Positions 1 through 9,881 of a stretch of DNA of 64,000 nucleotides are shown here, in pieces. This DNA is from Pseudomonas mediterranea CFBP 5447 (GTDB lineage Bacteria; Pseudomonadota; Gammaproteobacteria; Pseudomonadales; Pseudomonadaceae). The number at the start of each line of letters is the position of its first letter. The first letter of the stretch is position 1. The position numbers were made by a program, and so were the translations under genes. The notes beneath the pieces were generated by a model. It searched no databases. It was not told the DNA's origin and was given only the letters and a program-made list of their open reading frames with translations. The DNA lies in NCBI RefSeq assembly GCF_000774145.1, contig NZ_KN322983.1, positions 923,871 through 987,870 on the forward strand. Reading direction: 5' to 3'.

Positions 1-7
1 ATCCCCT

Positions 8-95
8 GTGGGAGCGAGCCTGCTCGCGATGGCGGTGGAATATTCAGCATCAGTGCGAGCTGACCCACAGCTATCGCGAGCAAGCTCGCTCCCAC
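8..95. repeat. REPIN (paired inverted REP elements)
   Basis: Two inverted copies of the Pseudomonas REP core (GTGGGAGCGAGCCTGCTCGCGA at the left end cut here to its pattern GTGGGAGCGAG..GCTCGCGAT, and ATCGCGAGCAAGCTCGCTCCCAC at the right) flank about 40 unrelated bases. This is the usual REPIN structure. It lies beyond the 3' end of the epimerase gene. Confidence 0.9.
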
Positions 96-142
96 AATGG
101 TTCCTGGGTGAATGCAGGACTTGCACACGCCACTGATCCCCT

Positions 143-200
143 GTGGGAGCGAGCCTGCTCGCGATCGCGACGGTGAATGTGTCGTCGCCATCGCGGTCAG
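143..200. repeat. REP element with decayed partner
   Basis: A second REP core of the same family begins at 143. Its inverted mate is reduced to a short remnant (GCCATCGCGG, about 187-196). It sits 20-80 bases past the stop codon of the epimerase gene, where the hairpin could limit read-through or protect the mRNA 3' end. That role is inference. Confidence 0.8.
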
Positions 201-221
201 AGCCCAGCCCTCACATAACGT

Positions 222-3200
222 TCACGCCGTGAAATCGCTGGCATGCAGCTCCTTGACGCCGACCAGTTCGAACTCGAACTCGGCGGTAGCGTCGGCGTCG
301 ACGCTGCCGTAGAGAATGCCGTCGGCAAAGCGCAGCTGGCCGGTGGCGTTGGTGGCATCGAAGGCGTTGCTGCCAATGAAGGTGAAGGCATCGATATTGG
401 CGGTCAACGGGTTGGCGTCCAGCCCGGTGAGATCCAGGTGGTCCAGTTCAGCGCTCTTGAAGCCGTTGATCACATCGCGCAACGTCCCGGTGCCCATGTC
501 CGCCAGCGCTCCGAACACGTAGGTGTCCGCGCCGGTCCCCCCGGTGAGGTTGTCGGTCCCGGCACCGCCGATCAAGCGGTCATCCCCCGAGCCACCCACC
601 AGCGTATCGTTGCCGGCGCCGCCATCCAGGATGTTCCCGCCGCTGTTGCCGGTCAGCGTGTCGGCGTAGGCACTGCCGGTCAGGTTCTCGAAGTTCTTCA
701 ACGTATCGAGGCCCGAGCCTATGGTGTTCTGTTGCGCCGACGTCGAGAGCGTCACGGTCACCCCCGCCAGCGCCTGCGCGAAGGACACCGTGTCGTTGCC
801 TTCACGCCCGTCCAGCACGTTGTTTCCGGCCCCGGCGAACAACGTGTTGTCCAGCGTATTGCCCGTGCCGTTGGCCGCGTCTGGCGTATCGATATACAGG
901 TTCTCGACGTTGCTGGCGAGGGTGTAGCTCGCCAGGCGGCTGTGCACGCTGTCGATGCCTCCGGTCAGCGGATTACTGTTGGTTTCGATCACCGTGTCGC
1001 CGGTATTGTCGACATAGTAAGTGTCGTTGCCATCGCCACCGCTCATGCTGTCGTTGCCGGCGGCTCCGTCGAGCACGTTGTTGGCGATATTGCCGGTGAT
1101 GAAATTGCGTCGTTCATTGCCGGTGCCATCGATGTCCGAGACGCCGGTGAGCACCAGGTTCTCGAGATTGGCCCCCAGTGTCCAACTCACCGAGGCCTTT
1201 ACCGTATCGATCTGCGAGGTCGAGGTGTTGGTTTCCACCACACTGTCGAAGGCGTTATCGACCACGTAGATGTCATTGCCGTCGCCACCGGTCAGGGAGT
1301 CCGCCCCCAGGTCGCCATCCAGGGTGTCGTTGCCCGAGCTGCCCACCAGGGTATCCGCCTGGTCGGTACCTGAGATCATCCCGCCCTGGTTGGCGTGGTC
1401 GAAGATGTCCTGCACGCTGTTGTTGTCGTTGGGATCGCCATGGAAGCCCAGGTCATCGGCGATGTAGTCAGCCAGTCGCTGGCCGACGATTTCCGCCGAT
1501 TCCTCGTGCAGATGCCAGACGTCGTCCGGGTACACCAGCGGATCGACTTCGTAGCGCAACGGCAGGTCGGTGTAGTCCACCGCCAGCTTGACGTCGGCGC
1601 GCTCGGCCGCCATGGCTTCCTGGGTGGCGCGGACATAGCCGACCCCTTCGACAATCGCGGCGATCTTTTCCTCGGAATAGCCACGGGCTCGCGCCGCGTC
1701 CTGCTCGTAGTGACCGGTTTCCATCAGGTACACGTCGAAATTGCCGAGCTGCGCATGCAGGTAGTCGAATACCTTCAGTGTCGCGGCCTTGTAGGCAGCG
1801 GCCGCGGCCTGCTTGTCGGTGGCGCGGGCGATCTCCTGGGCGCCTTCCTCGCCCTGGCCCCAGATGATGCCCATGGTGACGTTATCGATGGCCTTGAGTT
1901 CGCTGAGTTGGTCCTTGAGCAATGTCACGGCGCGCAACAGCGCGGGCCCGGGCTGGTTGGTGTCGGTCAGCCACCAGCACAGCTTCAGCTCTTCGGGGCC
2001 CAGCGTCGACAGGCCGTTGACGGTGCTGCCGCCCACCGCGATGTCGATGCCATTGCCGTCGGCGTCGGTGAACTGGCTGCGTACGTCATAGGTGGTGTAG
2101 CGGTCCAGGTCCTTGACCAGCATCGAGGTGCCGGATTGATCGTCATCCTCGGTCATGCGCAGCAGGCGTGCATTGGATTGGCCGAGGGTCGGCAGGTAGA
2201 GGATGTCTTGCTGGGCGCGCTCGCCGAACACGAAATCACTGGCGGTCAGAGTGTTGAGATAGTTGCCGTTGAGGGCGATCTCGAAGCGGTTGCCATCGGC
2301 ATCGGCTTCGGCGGACTTGATGTAGGTCTTGTCGCCGGCCGAGTTCAGGGTCATGTACAGCGTGCCGTTGGTGCCGTCGCCAAGGCCGATGAAGCCCAGG
2401 CTGGACACGTCGATCTTGTCCACGCCCACGGTGAAGTCATAGACCGTGTCGGTGGCCGTGACGCCACCGGTGTCGTAGTCGCGGTAGCTGTCGAACACGT
2501 TGGTGTAGCGGAAGGTATCGGCGCCATCGCCGCCATACAGGGAGTCGCGTCCGGCGCCGCCGTCGACGATGTCCGCACCGGTGCCGGCCTTGATCGTGTC
2601 GTTACCGCCCAGGCCGAGGATCAGGTCCGCGCCGGCGGTACCGTTGAGGGTCTCGGCGCTGCTGGTTCCGGTGATGGTGTTGGCCGGGGCATCGGCCACT
2701 ACCAGGGCGAAGTTGTCGCTGACCGAGGCACCGGAAGGATCGGTGGCCTTGACCAGCACGTCATAGCTACCGGACGCGGTGCTGGTCGGCGTGCCGCTGA
2801 AGGTCAGGCTGGTGGCATTGAACGTCAGCCACGCGGGCAGGGCCCTGCCGTCGGCGAGGGTCGCGGTGTAGGTCAACACGTCCTGGTTGGCGTCGGTGAA
2901 GCTGTCGTGGGCCACGGTGTAGCGGAACGGCGTGCTTTCGCTGGCGGTCTGGTCGAGGAGCGGAATGGCCACGACTGGCGCCACGTTGCCGGGGCTGTTC
3001 TGGTCGGCGAACACGAAGTGGCTGGCCGTCAGGCTGCTGACCAGGTTGCCCGCCAGCGACACTTCGAAGCGGTTGCCGTTGGCATCGACGGTCAGGTCCT
3101 TGAGGTAGGTGCGGTTGGACGTGGCACTGTAGGTCAGTTGCAGGGTGCCATTCAGTCCATTGCCCAGGCCGGTGTAGCCGAGCGCCGAGACATCGATCTT

Positions 3201-5831
3201 GTCGGCGGCCACGTCGAAGTCGAGGATCTGGTCACTGGCGCTGGTGGAACTGGTGCGGTAGCTGTCGAGCTTCGAGGTGTAGCGGAACACATCGGCACCC
3301 GTGCCGCCGGTGAGTTTGTCCACTCCGGTACCCCCGACCAGGATGTCGTTCCCGGCCCCGCCATTGAGCGTGTCGTTTCCGGCGCCACCGAACAATTGTT
3401 CGTTGGCCGCGGTGCCGGTCAGCGTGTCGTTGTTCGGCGTGCCGTTGATGACGACGGGGGTGGGCACGTCCTGCACGGCGAGGGTGAAACTGTCGCTGAC
3501 GGTGGCGTTGCTGCCGTCCGTGGCGGTGACTTGTATGGCGTAGGTGCCCGAAGCGGTGTCGCTTGGCGTGCCGCTGAACGTGCGCGTGGCGGCATCGAAC
3601 ACCAGCCAGCTGGGCAGGGCGCTGCCGTCGGCCAGTTTGGCGGTGTAGCTGAGGCTGTCGTTGTCCGGATCGCTGAAACTGGTGGCCGGCACCACGTAGC
3701 TGAACGGTGTGTTTTCCGTCGCACTCTGGTCCAGCAGCGGCGTCGCCACCACTGGTGCATGGTTGGTCGGCGACGACGTCGCGAAGACGAAGTTGGCACT
3801 GGTCAGCGTGTTCAGGTAGTTGCCGTCCAGGGCCACTTCGAAGCGGTTGCCATTGGCGTCGGCGGTCAGGGACTTGATGTAGGTCTTGGTGCCGGCGCTA
3901 TTGAGCACCAGGTACACGGTGTCGTTCTTGCCGTCCCCCAGGCCGGTGAAGCCCAGGGCCGACAGGTCGATCTTGTCGGAGGCGACGTTGAAGTCGGTGA
4001 TCAGGTCGCCCAGGTTGACGCCGCCGGTATTGTAGTTGCGGTAGCTGTCCAGGCGGTTGGAGAACACGAAGGTGTCCGCCCCGGCACCGCCGGTGAGGGT
4101 GTCCATGCCGGCCCCGCCGTCGAGCTTGTCATCGCCGGCGCCGCCATTGAGGCTGTCGTTGCCCGCCAGGCCGAGCAGGGTATCGGCCGAGTCGCTGCCC
4201 GATAGCGAGTCATTGCCGCTGGTGCCGGTGATCACCCGGTTGAAGATGAAATTGTTTGCCGTCAGGGTGCTGGCGAGGTTGCCGGAGAGAATCAACTCGA
4301 AGCGATTGCCGCTGGCATCGGCGTCGAAGTCCTTGATGTAGGTGCGGTCGTTGCTGGCGCTGTAGCTGACCTGCAGGGTGCCGCCACGACCGTTGCCCAG
4401 GCCGGTAAAGCCCAGGCCGGCCAGGTCGATCTTGTCTTGGGTGACGTCGAAATCGGTGATGGTGTCGTCGAAGCTGGTGGTCGCGTTGCGGTAGCTGTCG
4501 GACTGGCTGGCGAAGCGGAACGTGTCGGCGCCCGTGCCGCCGGTGAGTTTGTCGACGCCCGCGCCGCCCACCAGGATGTCGCCACCGGCGGCGCCGTTGA
4601 TGGTGTCGTTGCCGGCGCCGCCGTAGAAGATCTCGCTGGCGCTGGTGCCCAGCAGCGTGTCGTTGCCGGCCGTGCCTTGTACGGTGGTCATCGGTGCCGT
4701 GGCGCTGACGTAGCTGCCATCGCCATAGATCAGCGTGGCGCCCTTGCTGGTGTGGCTGATGGTGTTGGCGATGATCGCGTTGCGATCGGTGCCGTCCTCG
4801 TTGCGCTCGGCCACGCCATAGGTCGACAGGTCGCTGCCGCTGATGAGGTTGCCCTGGATCGTGTTATCGCTGCCGTTGAAGTACTTGCCGGAGACGCCCA
4901 GGGTGTCGTCGTAGGACTGGATGATGATCTCGGGGACCGCGCCGCCCAGGGAATTGTTGTTGAGGGTGTTGTCGAGGATCTCGACGTGGTTGCTGCCGTA
5001 GATGCGTACCCCGGCGCTGGCGTTGTCGTGGATGTCGACGCCGGTGACCGTCACTTCGCTGGACAGTTTGATCAGCACGCCTTCGGCGCCGTTGCCGTAC
5101 ACCTCGCCGCCGGTGATGGTGATGTTGCTGGGGGAGGGGATGTTCTCGCTGCCGCGCTGTACCACGATGCCGTTGCCGCCGTTGTCATAGGCGACGTTGT
5201 TGGTAAGGGTGAAGTCGTGGGTGCTGGTGACGACGTTGAAGCCGTGCCGGTCGTTGTCGTAGGCGACGTTGTTCTCGAAGGTGCTGTCGCTGAGGAAGTC
5301 GGCCACGAAGCCGTCCAGGCCATTGCCATGGGACACGCTGTTCTTGATGACCATGTTGACGGTCTGCTCGTGGGGGTCGAAGCCGTACCCGGAGCAGTCC
5401 TTGATCTCGACGCTGTCGATGGTGACGTTGGAGTCGTAGCCTTCTTCGCCGGGAATGTAACCGTTGAACCAACCGTCGATCTTGCCGGTGGTGTGGTCGC
5501 GGTTGCCGTCGATGGTGAGTTGGCTGATGCCGAAATCATGAGTCTCTTCGCCGTAGGCGGAACGGATGACGCCGGTGATCTTGGTATCGGAGCCGTCGGC
5601 CACCTTGACGGTGGTCTCGCCCATGCCGTCGCCATACAGGTGGACGTTGCTCTTGAGCATCAGGCAACCGTCGGAAGGTTCCTCGCCCCCCGAAACGATG
5701 TAGGTTCCGGCTGGCACATACACCTCGCCCCCACCTGCCGCTGCCGCCGCGTCAATCGCTGCCTGGATGGCCGCGGTGTCATCGGTAATACCGTCTCCTT
5801 TGGCGCCAAAATTTTGAACGTTGAAAATCAT
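222..5831 (-). CDS. Secreted multidomain mannuronan C-5-epimerase (AlgE/PsmE type)
   Basis: Likely an extracellular calcium-dependent enzyme that converts D-mannuronate to L-guluronate in alginate. The 1,869-residue product starts at 5831, where GGAG lies 8 bases upstream; the longer frame to 5891 lacks a ribosome site. Order of domains: right-handed beta-helix A module (about 1-380) with the AlgE catalytic signature YGFDPHEQ near residue 146 and DGFVADF downstream; two RTX R modules (380-690); Ig/cadherin-like module (690-795); R module; second Ig-like module (945-1050); R module; an SGNH-like module (about 1210-1460, starting near [10 protein letters not shown]); more GGxGxD repeats; and an acidic type I secretion C-terminus ending DFTA. 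There is no N-terminal signal peptide, as expected for type I export. The arrangement resembles P. syringae PsmE, which carries an additional module with reported deacetylase activity; that activity here is inferred. No exporter genes are adjacent. Confidence 0.92.
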   Translation of the reverse strand: MIFNVQNFGAKGDGITDDTAAIQAAIDAAAAAGGGEVYVPAGTYIVSGGEEPSDGCLMLKSNVHLYGDGMGETTVKVADGSDTKITGVIRSAYGEETHDFGISQLTIDGNRDHTTGKIDGWFNGYIPGEEGYDSNVTIDSVEIKDCSGYGFDPHEQTVNMVIKNSVSHGNGLDGFVADFLSDSTFENNVAYDNDRHGFNVVTSTHDFTLTNNVAYDNGGNGIVVQRGSENIPSPSNITITGGEVYGNGAEGVLIKLSSEVTVTGVDIHDNASAGVRIYGSNHVEILDNTLNNNSLGGAVPEIIIQSYDDTLGVSGKYFNGSDNTIQGNLISGSDLSTYGVAERNEDGTDRNAIIANTISHTSKGATLIYGDGSYVSATAPMTTVQGTAGNDTLLGTSASEIFYGGAGNDTINGAAGGDILVGGAGVDKLTGGTGADTFRFASQSDSYRNATTSFDDTITDFDVTQDKIDLAGLGFTGLGNGRGGTLQVSYSASNDRTYIKDFDADASGNRFELILSGNLASTLTANNFIFNRVITGTSGNDSLSGSDSADTLLGLAGNDSLNGGAGDDKLDGGAGMDTLTGGAGADTFVFSNRLDSYRNYNTGGVNLGDLITDFNVASDKIDLSALGFTGLGDGKNDTVYLVLNSAGTKTYIKSLTADANGNRFEVALDGNYLNTLTSANFVFATSSPTNHAPVVATPLLDQSATENTPFSYVVPATSFSDPDNDSLSYTAKLADGSALPSWLVFDAATRTFSGTPSDTASGTYAIQVTATDGSNATVSDSFTLAVQDVPTPVVINGTPNNDTLTGTAANEQLFGGAGNDTLNGGAGNDILVGGTGVDKLTGGTGADVFRYTSKLDSYRTSSTSASDQILDFDVAADKIDVSALGYTGLGNGLNGTLQLTYSATSNRTYLKDLTVDANGNRFEVSLAGNLVSSLTASHFVFADQNSPGNVAPVVAIPLLDQTASESTPFRYTVAHDSFTDANQDVLTYTATLADGRALPAWLTFNATSLTFSGTPTSTASGSYDVLVKATDPSGASVSDNFALVVADAPANTITGTSSAETLNGTAGADLILGLGGNDTIKAGTGADIVDGGAGRDSLYGGDGADTFRYTNVFDSYRDYDTGGVTATDTVYDFTVGVDKIDVSSLGFIGLGDGTNGTLYMTLNSAGDKTYIKSAEADADGNRFEIALNGNYLNTLTASDFVFGERAQQDILYLPTLGQSNARLLRMTEDDDQSGTSMLVKDLDRYTTYDVRSQFTDADGNGIDIAVGGSTVNGLSTLGPEELKLCWWLTDTNQPGPALLRAVTLLKDQLSELKAIDNVTMGIIWGQGEEGAQEIARATDKQAAAAAYKAATLKVFDYLHAQLGNFDVYLMETGHYEQDAARARGYSEEKIAAIVEGVGYVRATQEAMAAERADVKLAVDYTDLPLRYEVDPLVYPDDVWHLHEESAEIVGQRLADYIADDLGFHGDPNDNNSVQDIFDHANQGGMISGTDQADTLVGSSGNDTLDGDLGADSLTGGDGNDIYVVDNAFDSVVETNTSTSQIDTVKASVSWTLGANLENLVLTGVSDIDGTGNERRNFITGNIANNVLDGAAGNDSMSGGDGNDTYYVDNTGDTVIETNSNPLTGGIDSVHSRLASYTLASNVENLYIDTPDAANGTGNTLDNTLFAGAGNNVLDGREGNDTVSFAQALAGVTVTLSTSAQQNTIGSGLDTLKNFENLTGSAYADTLTGNSGGNILDGGAGNDTLVGGSGDDRLIGGAGTDNLTGGTGADTYVFGALADMGTGTLRDVINGFKSAELDHLDLTGLDANPLTANIDAFTFIGSNAFDATNATGQLRFADGILYGSVDADATAEFEFELVGVKELHASDFTA

Positions 5832-6216
5832 GAGCTTATCTCCGTATCGGGCTGGAACCACGGTAGATGCCAATATTCCATCGGCGACCACAGGGTTAAG
5901 ACCTGACGGAGCGGGAAAGTTGTGACCGAATGTCGGGGAAGTGTCAAAAAGCTGAACTACCGGATCAGCGGTCGGGAACTTCGCTCGGAAAATTTACGTT
6001 TCATTGACGCCGCACCTGTGGGAGCGAGCCTCTGCTCGCGATAGCGGTGGATCTCAGCCGGTATCGATATTGAATGTGCCGCCGCCAATCGCGAGCAGGC
6101 TCGCTCCCACAGGGGGAGTTGTGGCTTGATGGGCAGTTCCTTGATTGGCATCAACCCGGGGATGCAGTCCACGGGGTAGCCTCGGGTAAACCATCGAGCG
6201 CAACCGGACGGCTCCC
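5832..6216. other. Divergent intergenic region with a REPIN
   Basis: This 385-base gap separates the divergent epimerase and CopD-like genes. It holds the epimerase ribosome site (GGAG near 5840) and one REPIN. I see no convincing sigma-54 or AlgU promoter, and no further gene. Confidence 0.7.
6018..6110. repeat. REPIN
   Basis: Inverted REP cores of the GTGGGAGCGAG family lie at 6018 and ending at 6110. The left core has two extra bases (GCCTCTGCTCGCG), so it is a slightly decayed copy. Confidence 0.9.
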
Positions 6217-6660
6217 ATGATGTATCCGCTGCTCCTGACCCTCCATCTCTTCGCCGCCCTGGTGTTCATCGGCACGGTGTTCTTCGAGGTGCTGTTCCTG
6301 GAGAGCATCCGCCGGCAACTGCCCGCCAAAGTCATGGTGCTGCTTGAGCAGGGCATCAGTCGGCGTGCCCGTCAGTTGATGCCCTGGGTGTTGCTGGCGC
6401 TGTTCGGTGCGGGTGGCGGGATGGTCTGGTTGCGCTATTGGCCGGTGTTGATGGCGCCGTGGCAATCGTCATTCGGTCTGTTGCTGGGGTTGAAGATCCT
6501 GCTGGCGGCCAGCGTGCTGGGGCATTTCCTCTGGGCCATGTGGCTGTTCAGGCGTGGGCGCATGAACCCCCGTTACGTCCAGGTCATCCACACCCGGGTG
6601 TTCCTGCATCTGGTAGCGATCGTGCTGTTGGCCAAGGGCATGTTCTACATCAGCTGGTAA
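6217..6660 (+). CDS. CopD-family integral membrane protein
   Basis: A 147-residue, very hydrophobic protein with four predicted membrane segments (about 5-25, 50-72, 84-105 and 125-145). Small arginine-rich loops such as SRRARQL and RRGRMNPR separate them. Length and pattern match the short CopD-like copper-resistance membrane proteins common in Pseudomonas. The substrate is not evident from sequence. Two adjacent ATG codons (6217 and 6220) could start it, and no strong ribosome site is visible. It lies on the same strand as the HemN pair but is separated from it by an ANR-type promoter, so it is probably its own transcript. Confidence 0.75.
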   Translation: MMYPLLLTLHLFAALVFIGTVFFEVLFLESIRRQLPAKVMVLLEQGISRRARQLMPWVLLALFGAGGGMVWLRYWPVLMAPWQSSFGLLLGLKILLAASVLGHFLWAMWLFRRGRMNPRYVQVIHTRVFLHLVAIVLLAKGMFYISW

Positions 6661-6685
6661 CAGTGGTGGCGTGGGTCCAAGGCGC

Positions 6686-6729
6686 TTGATACAGGTCAAG
6701 GTGGCGTGGCGGGTGAAGCCGGACAATAT
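6686..6729 (+). promoter_or_regulatory. ANR (FNR-type) box and -10 for the hemN pair
   Basis: TTGATACAGGTCAA at 6686-6699 is a perfect TTGAT-N4-(A/G)TCAA ANR site. CAATAT at 6724-6729 is a plausible -10. With a transcription start near 6735 the box would be centred about 42 bases upstream, the spacing of class II FNR/ANR-activated promoters. The coding start follows at 6756. Confidence 0.8.
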
Positions 6730-6755
6730 CCCCGCGCAGCCACTCGGAGATTGTC

Positions 6756-8078
6756 ATGTTCGACCCGCTACATAAATTCCACGGAGGCGTCGGCTCCCTC
6801 GATCTGCTCCGGGGGTTGCGCCACAGTCGCCAGAAACGACGACCGCTCTCGTTGTCGATGCACCTGCCGTCGCGCCTGAGACACCCGTCGTGTTCCTCCC
6901 TTGCCAGCGTTTGCCAGTGCGCCGGGATCGATGTCTACCTGCAATCGCTGATGCACGAGATCGGCCTGGTCGGCTGTCACTTGGGAACGGGCCGGCGGGT
7001 CGATCAGTTCTGGCTGACCGGCGGCACACCGGTGATCGTCCATTTACAGCGACTGATGGACGAACTGCGCAAGCGCTTCGACTTTTCCGAGAGCGGCGAC
7101 CAGGGCATCGAGCTGGACCTGCATCGCACCGACTGGTCGACCATGGGCCTGATCCGCGACCAGGGCTTTACCCACGCCAGCATCGGTGTCCCCGACATGG
7201 GCGGCGACCGCGACCTGTCGGTGGATAGCTACCAGAACCCGGCGCCGATTCATTCATTGATCGACGCGGCGCGGACCTTCGGCTTTCGCTCCATCAGCAT
7301 CGACCTCGGTTATGGCCACGCCTGGCAGACGCCCCACAGCTTCGCACTGAAGCTGGCCACCTTGATTGAACTGGAACCGGACCGGCTACACGTCTTCGAC
7401 TATGCCCGGGCGCCGTGTCGCTACCGTTCGACGGACGCCGCGCTGGCCGGCAGCTTTTGCAGTCAGGCGGACAAGGACGCCATGCGCCGGATCAGTTGCG
7501 AACAATTGATCGGCGCGGGGTATCACTACATTGGCCAGGGGCTGTTCGTTCGGGCCGACGATGACCTTGCGGTCGCCCAGGAACACGGTCGCTTGCACCA
7601 TAACTGCCAGGGCTTCACCCGGCATGGTTGCTGTGATCATGTGGGGTTCGGGCTGGCGGCCATCACCCAGATCGACGATCTGTACGTGCAGAACACCGAC
7701 GATCTGTTGCAGTACCGCCAGCAACTGGAGGCCGGGCAACTGCCGGTCTGTCACGGTTGGCGCTGTGAGGCTGGGGATCAGGTCGGGGCGACGGTGACTG
7801 AACAGCTGTCCTGTGACCTGGAACTGGACATTCGGGCCATCGAAGCCCGTTTCGGATTGGTTTTCCGTGAGCATTTCGCGTCGATCTGGCCGCAGTTGGA
7901 AGCCTTGGATAGCGATGGATTGATCGAACTGTCGAGCCGTTTCATCGGCATCCTGCCGGCCGGCCGGTTGAGCGTGGACGCGATCTGCAATCTGTTCGAC
8001 CCATGCCCCGACGATGCAGTCGCCGTACCCTTCGAACCTACACCGACCAGGCTTTTTGAAAGGTTGAATCCATCATGA
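6756..8078 (+). CDS. HemN-like protein lacking the radical-SAM cysteines
   Basis: A 440-residue paralogue of the HemN encoded directly downstream. It aligns along its length: LSLSMHLP for LSVYIHIP, WLTGGTP for HLGGGTP, SISIDLGYG for SVSVDLIYG, and a shared C-terminal HemN-type domain. In the Fe-S segment, where HemN has CxxxCxxC, this protein reads SRLRHPSC, and none of the three cluster cysteines keeps its place. It therefore probably cannot bind the 4Fe-4S cluster or cleave S-adenosylmethionine, so oxidase activity is unlikely. It starts at ATG 6756, behind GGAG. Its stop overlaps the next start (ATGA at 8075-8078), so the two are translated together. Possible roles are a partner or haem-handling protein, or a decaying duplicate. 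The full-length open frame argues against a dead gene. Confidence 0.85.
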   Translation: MFDPLHKFHGGVGSLDLLRGLRHSRQKRRPLSLSMHLPSRLRHPSCSSLASVCQCAGIDVYLQSLMHEIGLVGCHLGTGRRVDQFWLTGGTPVIVHLQRLMDELRKRFDFSESGDQGIELDLHRTDWSTMGLIRDQGFTHASIGVPDMGGDRDLSVDSYQNPAPIHSLIDAARTFGFRSISIDLGYGHAWQTPHSFALKLATLIELEPDRLHVFDYARAPCRYRSTDAALAGSFCSQADKDAMRRISCEQLIGAGYHYIGQGLFVRADDDLAVAQEHGRLHHNCQGFTRHGCCDHVGFGLAAITQIDDLYVQNTDDLLQYRQQLEAGQLPVCHGWRCEAGDQVGATVTEQLSCDLELDIRAIEARFGLVFREHFASIWPQLEALDSDGLIELSSRFIGILPAGRLSVDAICNLFDPCPDDAVAVPFEPTPTRLFERLNPS

Positions 8079-9463
8079 ATTCCCCATCCGCGTTCAATCG
8101 GGCCCTGGTCGAGAAATACGACTGCCCGGGCCCACGCTATACGTCCTATCCCACGGCGCCGCAGTTTCACCAGGCGTTTGCCATGGACGAGTACCGCGAG
8201 GCCGCCCGGCGCAGCAACCAGGCGCTGGTGCCCAAGCCGCTGTCGGTGTACATCCATATCCCGTTCTGCCAAAGCCTGTGCTACTACTGCGCATGCAACA
8301 AGATCATCACCCGCAAGAGCCATCGCGCCGCCGAATACCTGACGTACCTCAAGCGGGAAATCGCCCTGCAGGCGAGCTTGTTCGATCGCACGCGCAAGCT
8401 GACCCAACTGCATCTGGGGGGCGGTACGCCGACCTATCTGACCCACGAGCAACTGGCCGAACTGATGGACTGCCTGCACCAGTCGTTCGACATGGATGAC
8501 AGCGATGCCCATGAGTTTTCCATCGAGGTCGACCCGCGCACCATCGATGCCGAGCAGGTCAGGGGATTGCGGCAGTTGGGCTTCAACCGCCTGAGCTTCG
8601 GCATCCAGGATTTCGATGCCCAGGTGCAGGCCGCCGTCAACCGGGTACAAAGCGAAGCCCAGGTCGCGGCGTTGGTGGCGGCCGCCCGCGAGGTACGCTT
8701 CAAGTCGGTCAGCGTCGATCTGATCTACGGTCTGCCGTTGCAGACCCTCGCCAGTTTCGATGTCACCTTGGACAAGATCATCGCCCTGCGTCCCGACCGG
8801 ATTGCGGCCTACAGCTACGCGCATCTGCCGCAGCGGGTGAGGGCGCAGCGGATGATCCGCCCTGAAGACATGCCGCCGCCGGAGCGCAAGCTGGAGTTGC
8901 TCGAACTGACCATCAATCGGTTGAGCGAGGCGGGTTATGTCTACATCGGCATGGACCACTTTGCGCTGCCGGACGATGAACTGGTGCGTGCCCGTGGCCA
9001 AGGTACCCTGCAACGCAATTTCCAGGGCTATTCCACCCACGCCGACTGCGACCTGATCGGCCTGGGCGTGTCCTCGATCGGCAAGGTCGGCGACAGCTAT
9101 AACCAGAACGTCAAGGAGCTGTCCCAGTATTACGCCCGCCTGGACCAGGGCCTGCTGCCGGTACAGCGCGGCTATCGCCTGAGCGACGACGATCGCTTGC
9201 GGCGTGAGGTCATCAGCGAACTGATGTGCCATGGGCGGGTGGATGTCAGCCGGGTCGAGGCCAGTCATGGCATTTGCTTCAACGAATACTTCGCCGATGC
9301 GCTGGCCGGGCTCCAGGAGCAAGTGCGCGACGGATTACTGCAAATCCACTCCGACGCGCTGGTACTGCTGCCCCAGGGGCAACTGATGATGCGCAGCGTC
9401 GCCATGGCCTTCGACGCCTACCTGGAAGCAGCCCCGGCGGTCCAGTATTCGCGAACGGTTTGA
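8075..9463 (+). CDS. hemN: Oxygen-independent coproporphyrinogen III oxidase
   Basis: Radical-SAM enzyme of haem biosynthesis that decarboxylates coproporphyrinogen III to protoporphyrinogen IX without oxygen, in the cytoplasm. The 462-residue product has the HemN cluster motif IHIPFCQSLCYYCAC (about residues 61-75), the GGGTP SAM-binding motif, and the HemN C-terminal domain. Length is normal for the family. It is the second gene of an overlapping pair behind an ANR box, which fits low-oxygen induction. A REPIN and a single REP follow the stop codon. Many pseudomonads carry another hemN near anr; whether this is an additional copy cannot be told here. Confidence 0.95.
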   Translation: MNSPSAFNRALVEKYDCPGPRYTSYPTAPQFHQAFAMDEYREAARRSNQALVPKPLSVYIHIPFCQSLCYYCACNKIITRKSHRAAEYLTYLKREIALQASLFDRTRKLTQLHLGGGTPTYLTHEQLAELMDCLHQSFDMDDSDAHEFSIEVDPRTIDAEQVRGLRQLGFNRLSFGIQDFDAQVQAAVNRVQSEAQVAALVAAAREVRFKSVSVDLIYGLPLQTLASFDVTLDKIIALRPDRIAAYSYAHLPQRVRAQRMIRPEDMPPPERKLELLELTINRLSEAGYVYIGMDHFALPDDELVRARGQGTLQRNFQGYSTHADCDLIGLGVSSIGKVGDSYNQNVKELSQYYARLDQGLLPVQRGYRLSDDDRLRREVISELMCHGRVDVSRVEASHGICFNEYFADALAGLQEQVRDGLLQIHSDALVLLPQGQLMMRSVAMAFDAYLEAAPAVQYSRTV

Positions 9464-9483
9464 GACAGTGATGAAACGCCACT

Positions 9484-9571
9484 GTGGGAGCGAGCCTGCT
9501 CGCGATAGCGGTGGGTCAGCCTGCATCGATGCTGAATGTGCCGCCGTCATCGCGAGCGGGCTCGCTCCCAC
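9484..9571. repeat. REPIN
   Basis: Paired inverted REP cores immediately downstream of hemN, starting GTGGGAGCGAG and ending CTCGCTCCCAC. Confidence 0.9.
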
Positions 9572-9616
9572 ATTGTCCGCGGCGCATCCGGTATTTGCGT
9601 CCGGCGCCAATCCCCT

Positions 9617-9648
9617 GTGGGAGCGAGCCTGCTCGCGATAGCGGTGGG
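9617..9648 (+). repeat. Single REP element
   Basis: One REP core (GTGGGAGCGAG..GCTCGCGATAGCGGTGGG) without a mate, between the convergent hemN and YodC-like genes. Confidence 0.85.
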
Positions 9649-9668
9649 TCAGTAACTGCCAAGCCAGG

Positions 9669-9881
9669 TCAGGTTCGTTCACCATCGGGTGCCGTGGACG
9701 CCGGGATCAGGTCGCGCACGGCATAGAACCCTTGCACCAGCCGATTCTTCGCCCGGTACTCGCAAAGCAGCAGCAAGGTATCGGGTAACTGGGCGATCGA
9801 TGAGGCAGGCTTGACCACCATGGTCTTGCCTCCCGAGCGTAAACGGACAAGTGTTCCCGGTTCGAATGTGCCCATCTTCAT
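9669..9881 (-). CDS. Small YodC-like (DUF2158) protein
   Basis: A 70-residue protein whose N-terminal half (FEPGTLVRLRSGGKTMVV) matches the FxxGDxVxLKSGGxxMTV pattern of the YodC/DUF2158 family, whose function is unknown. Its ATG directly follows the TGA of the outer-membrane lipoprotein gene (TGAATG), so it is translationally coupled to that gene. A link to export is only positional. Confidence 0.75.
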   Translation of the reverse strand: MKMGTFEPGTLVRLRSGGKTMVVKPASSIAQLPDTLLLLCEYRAKNRLVQGFYAVRDLIPASTAPDGERT

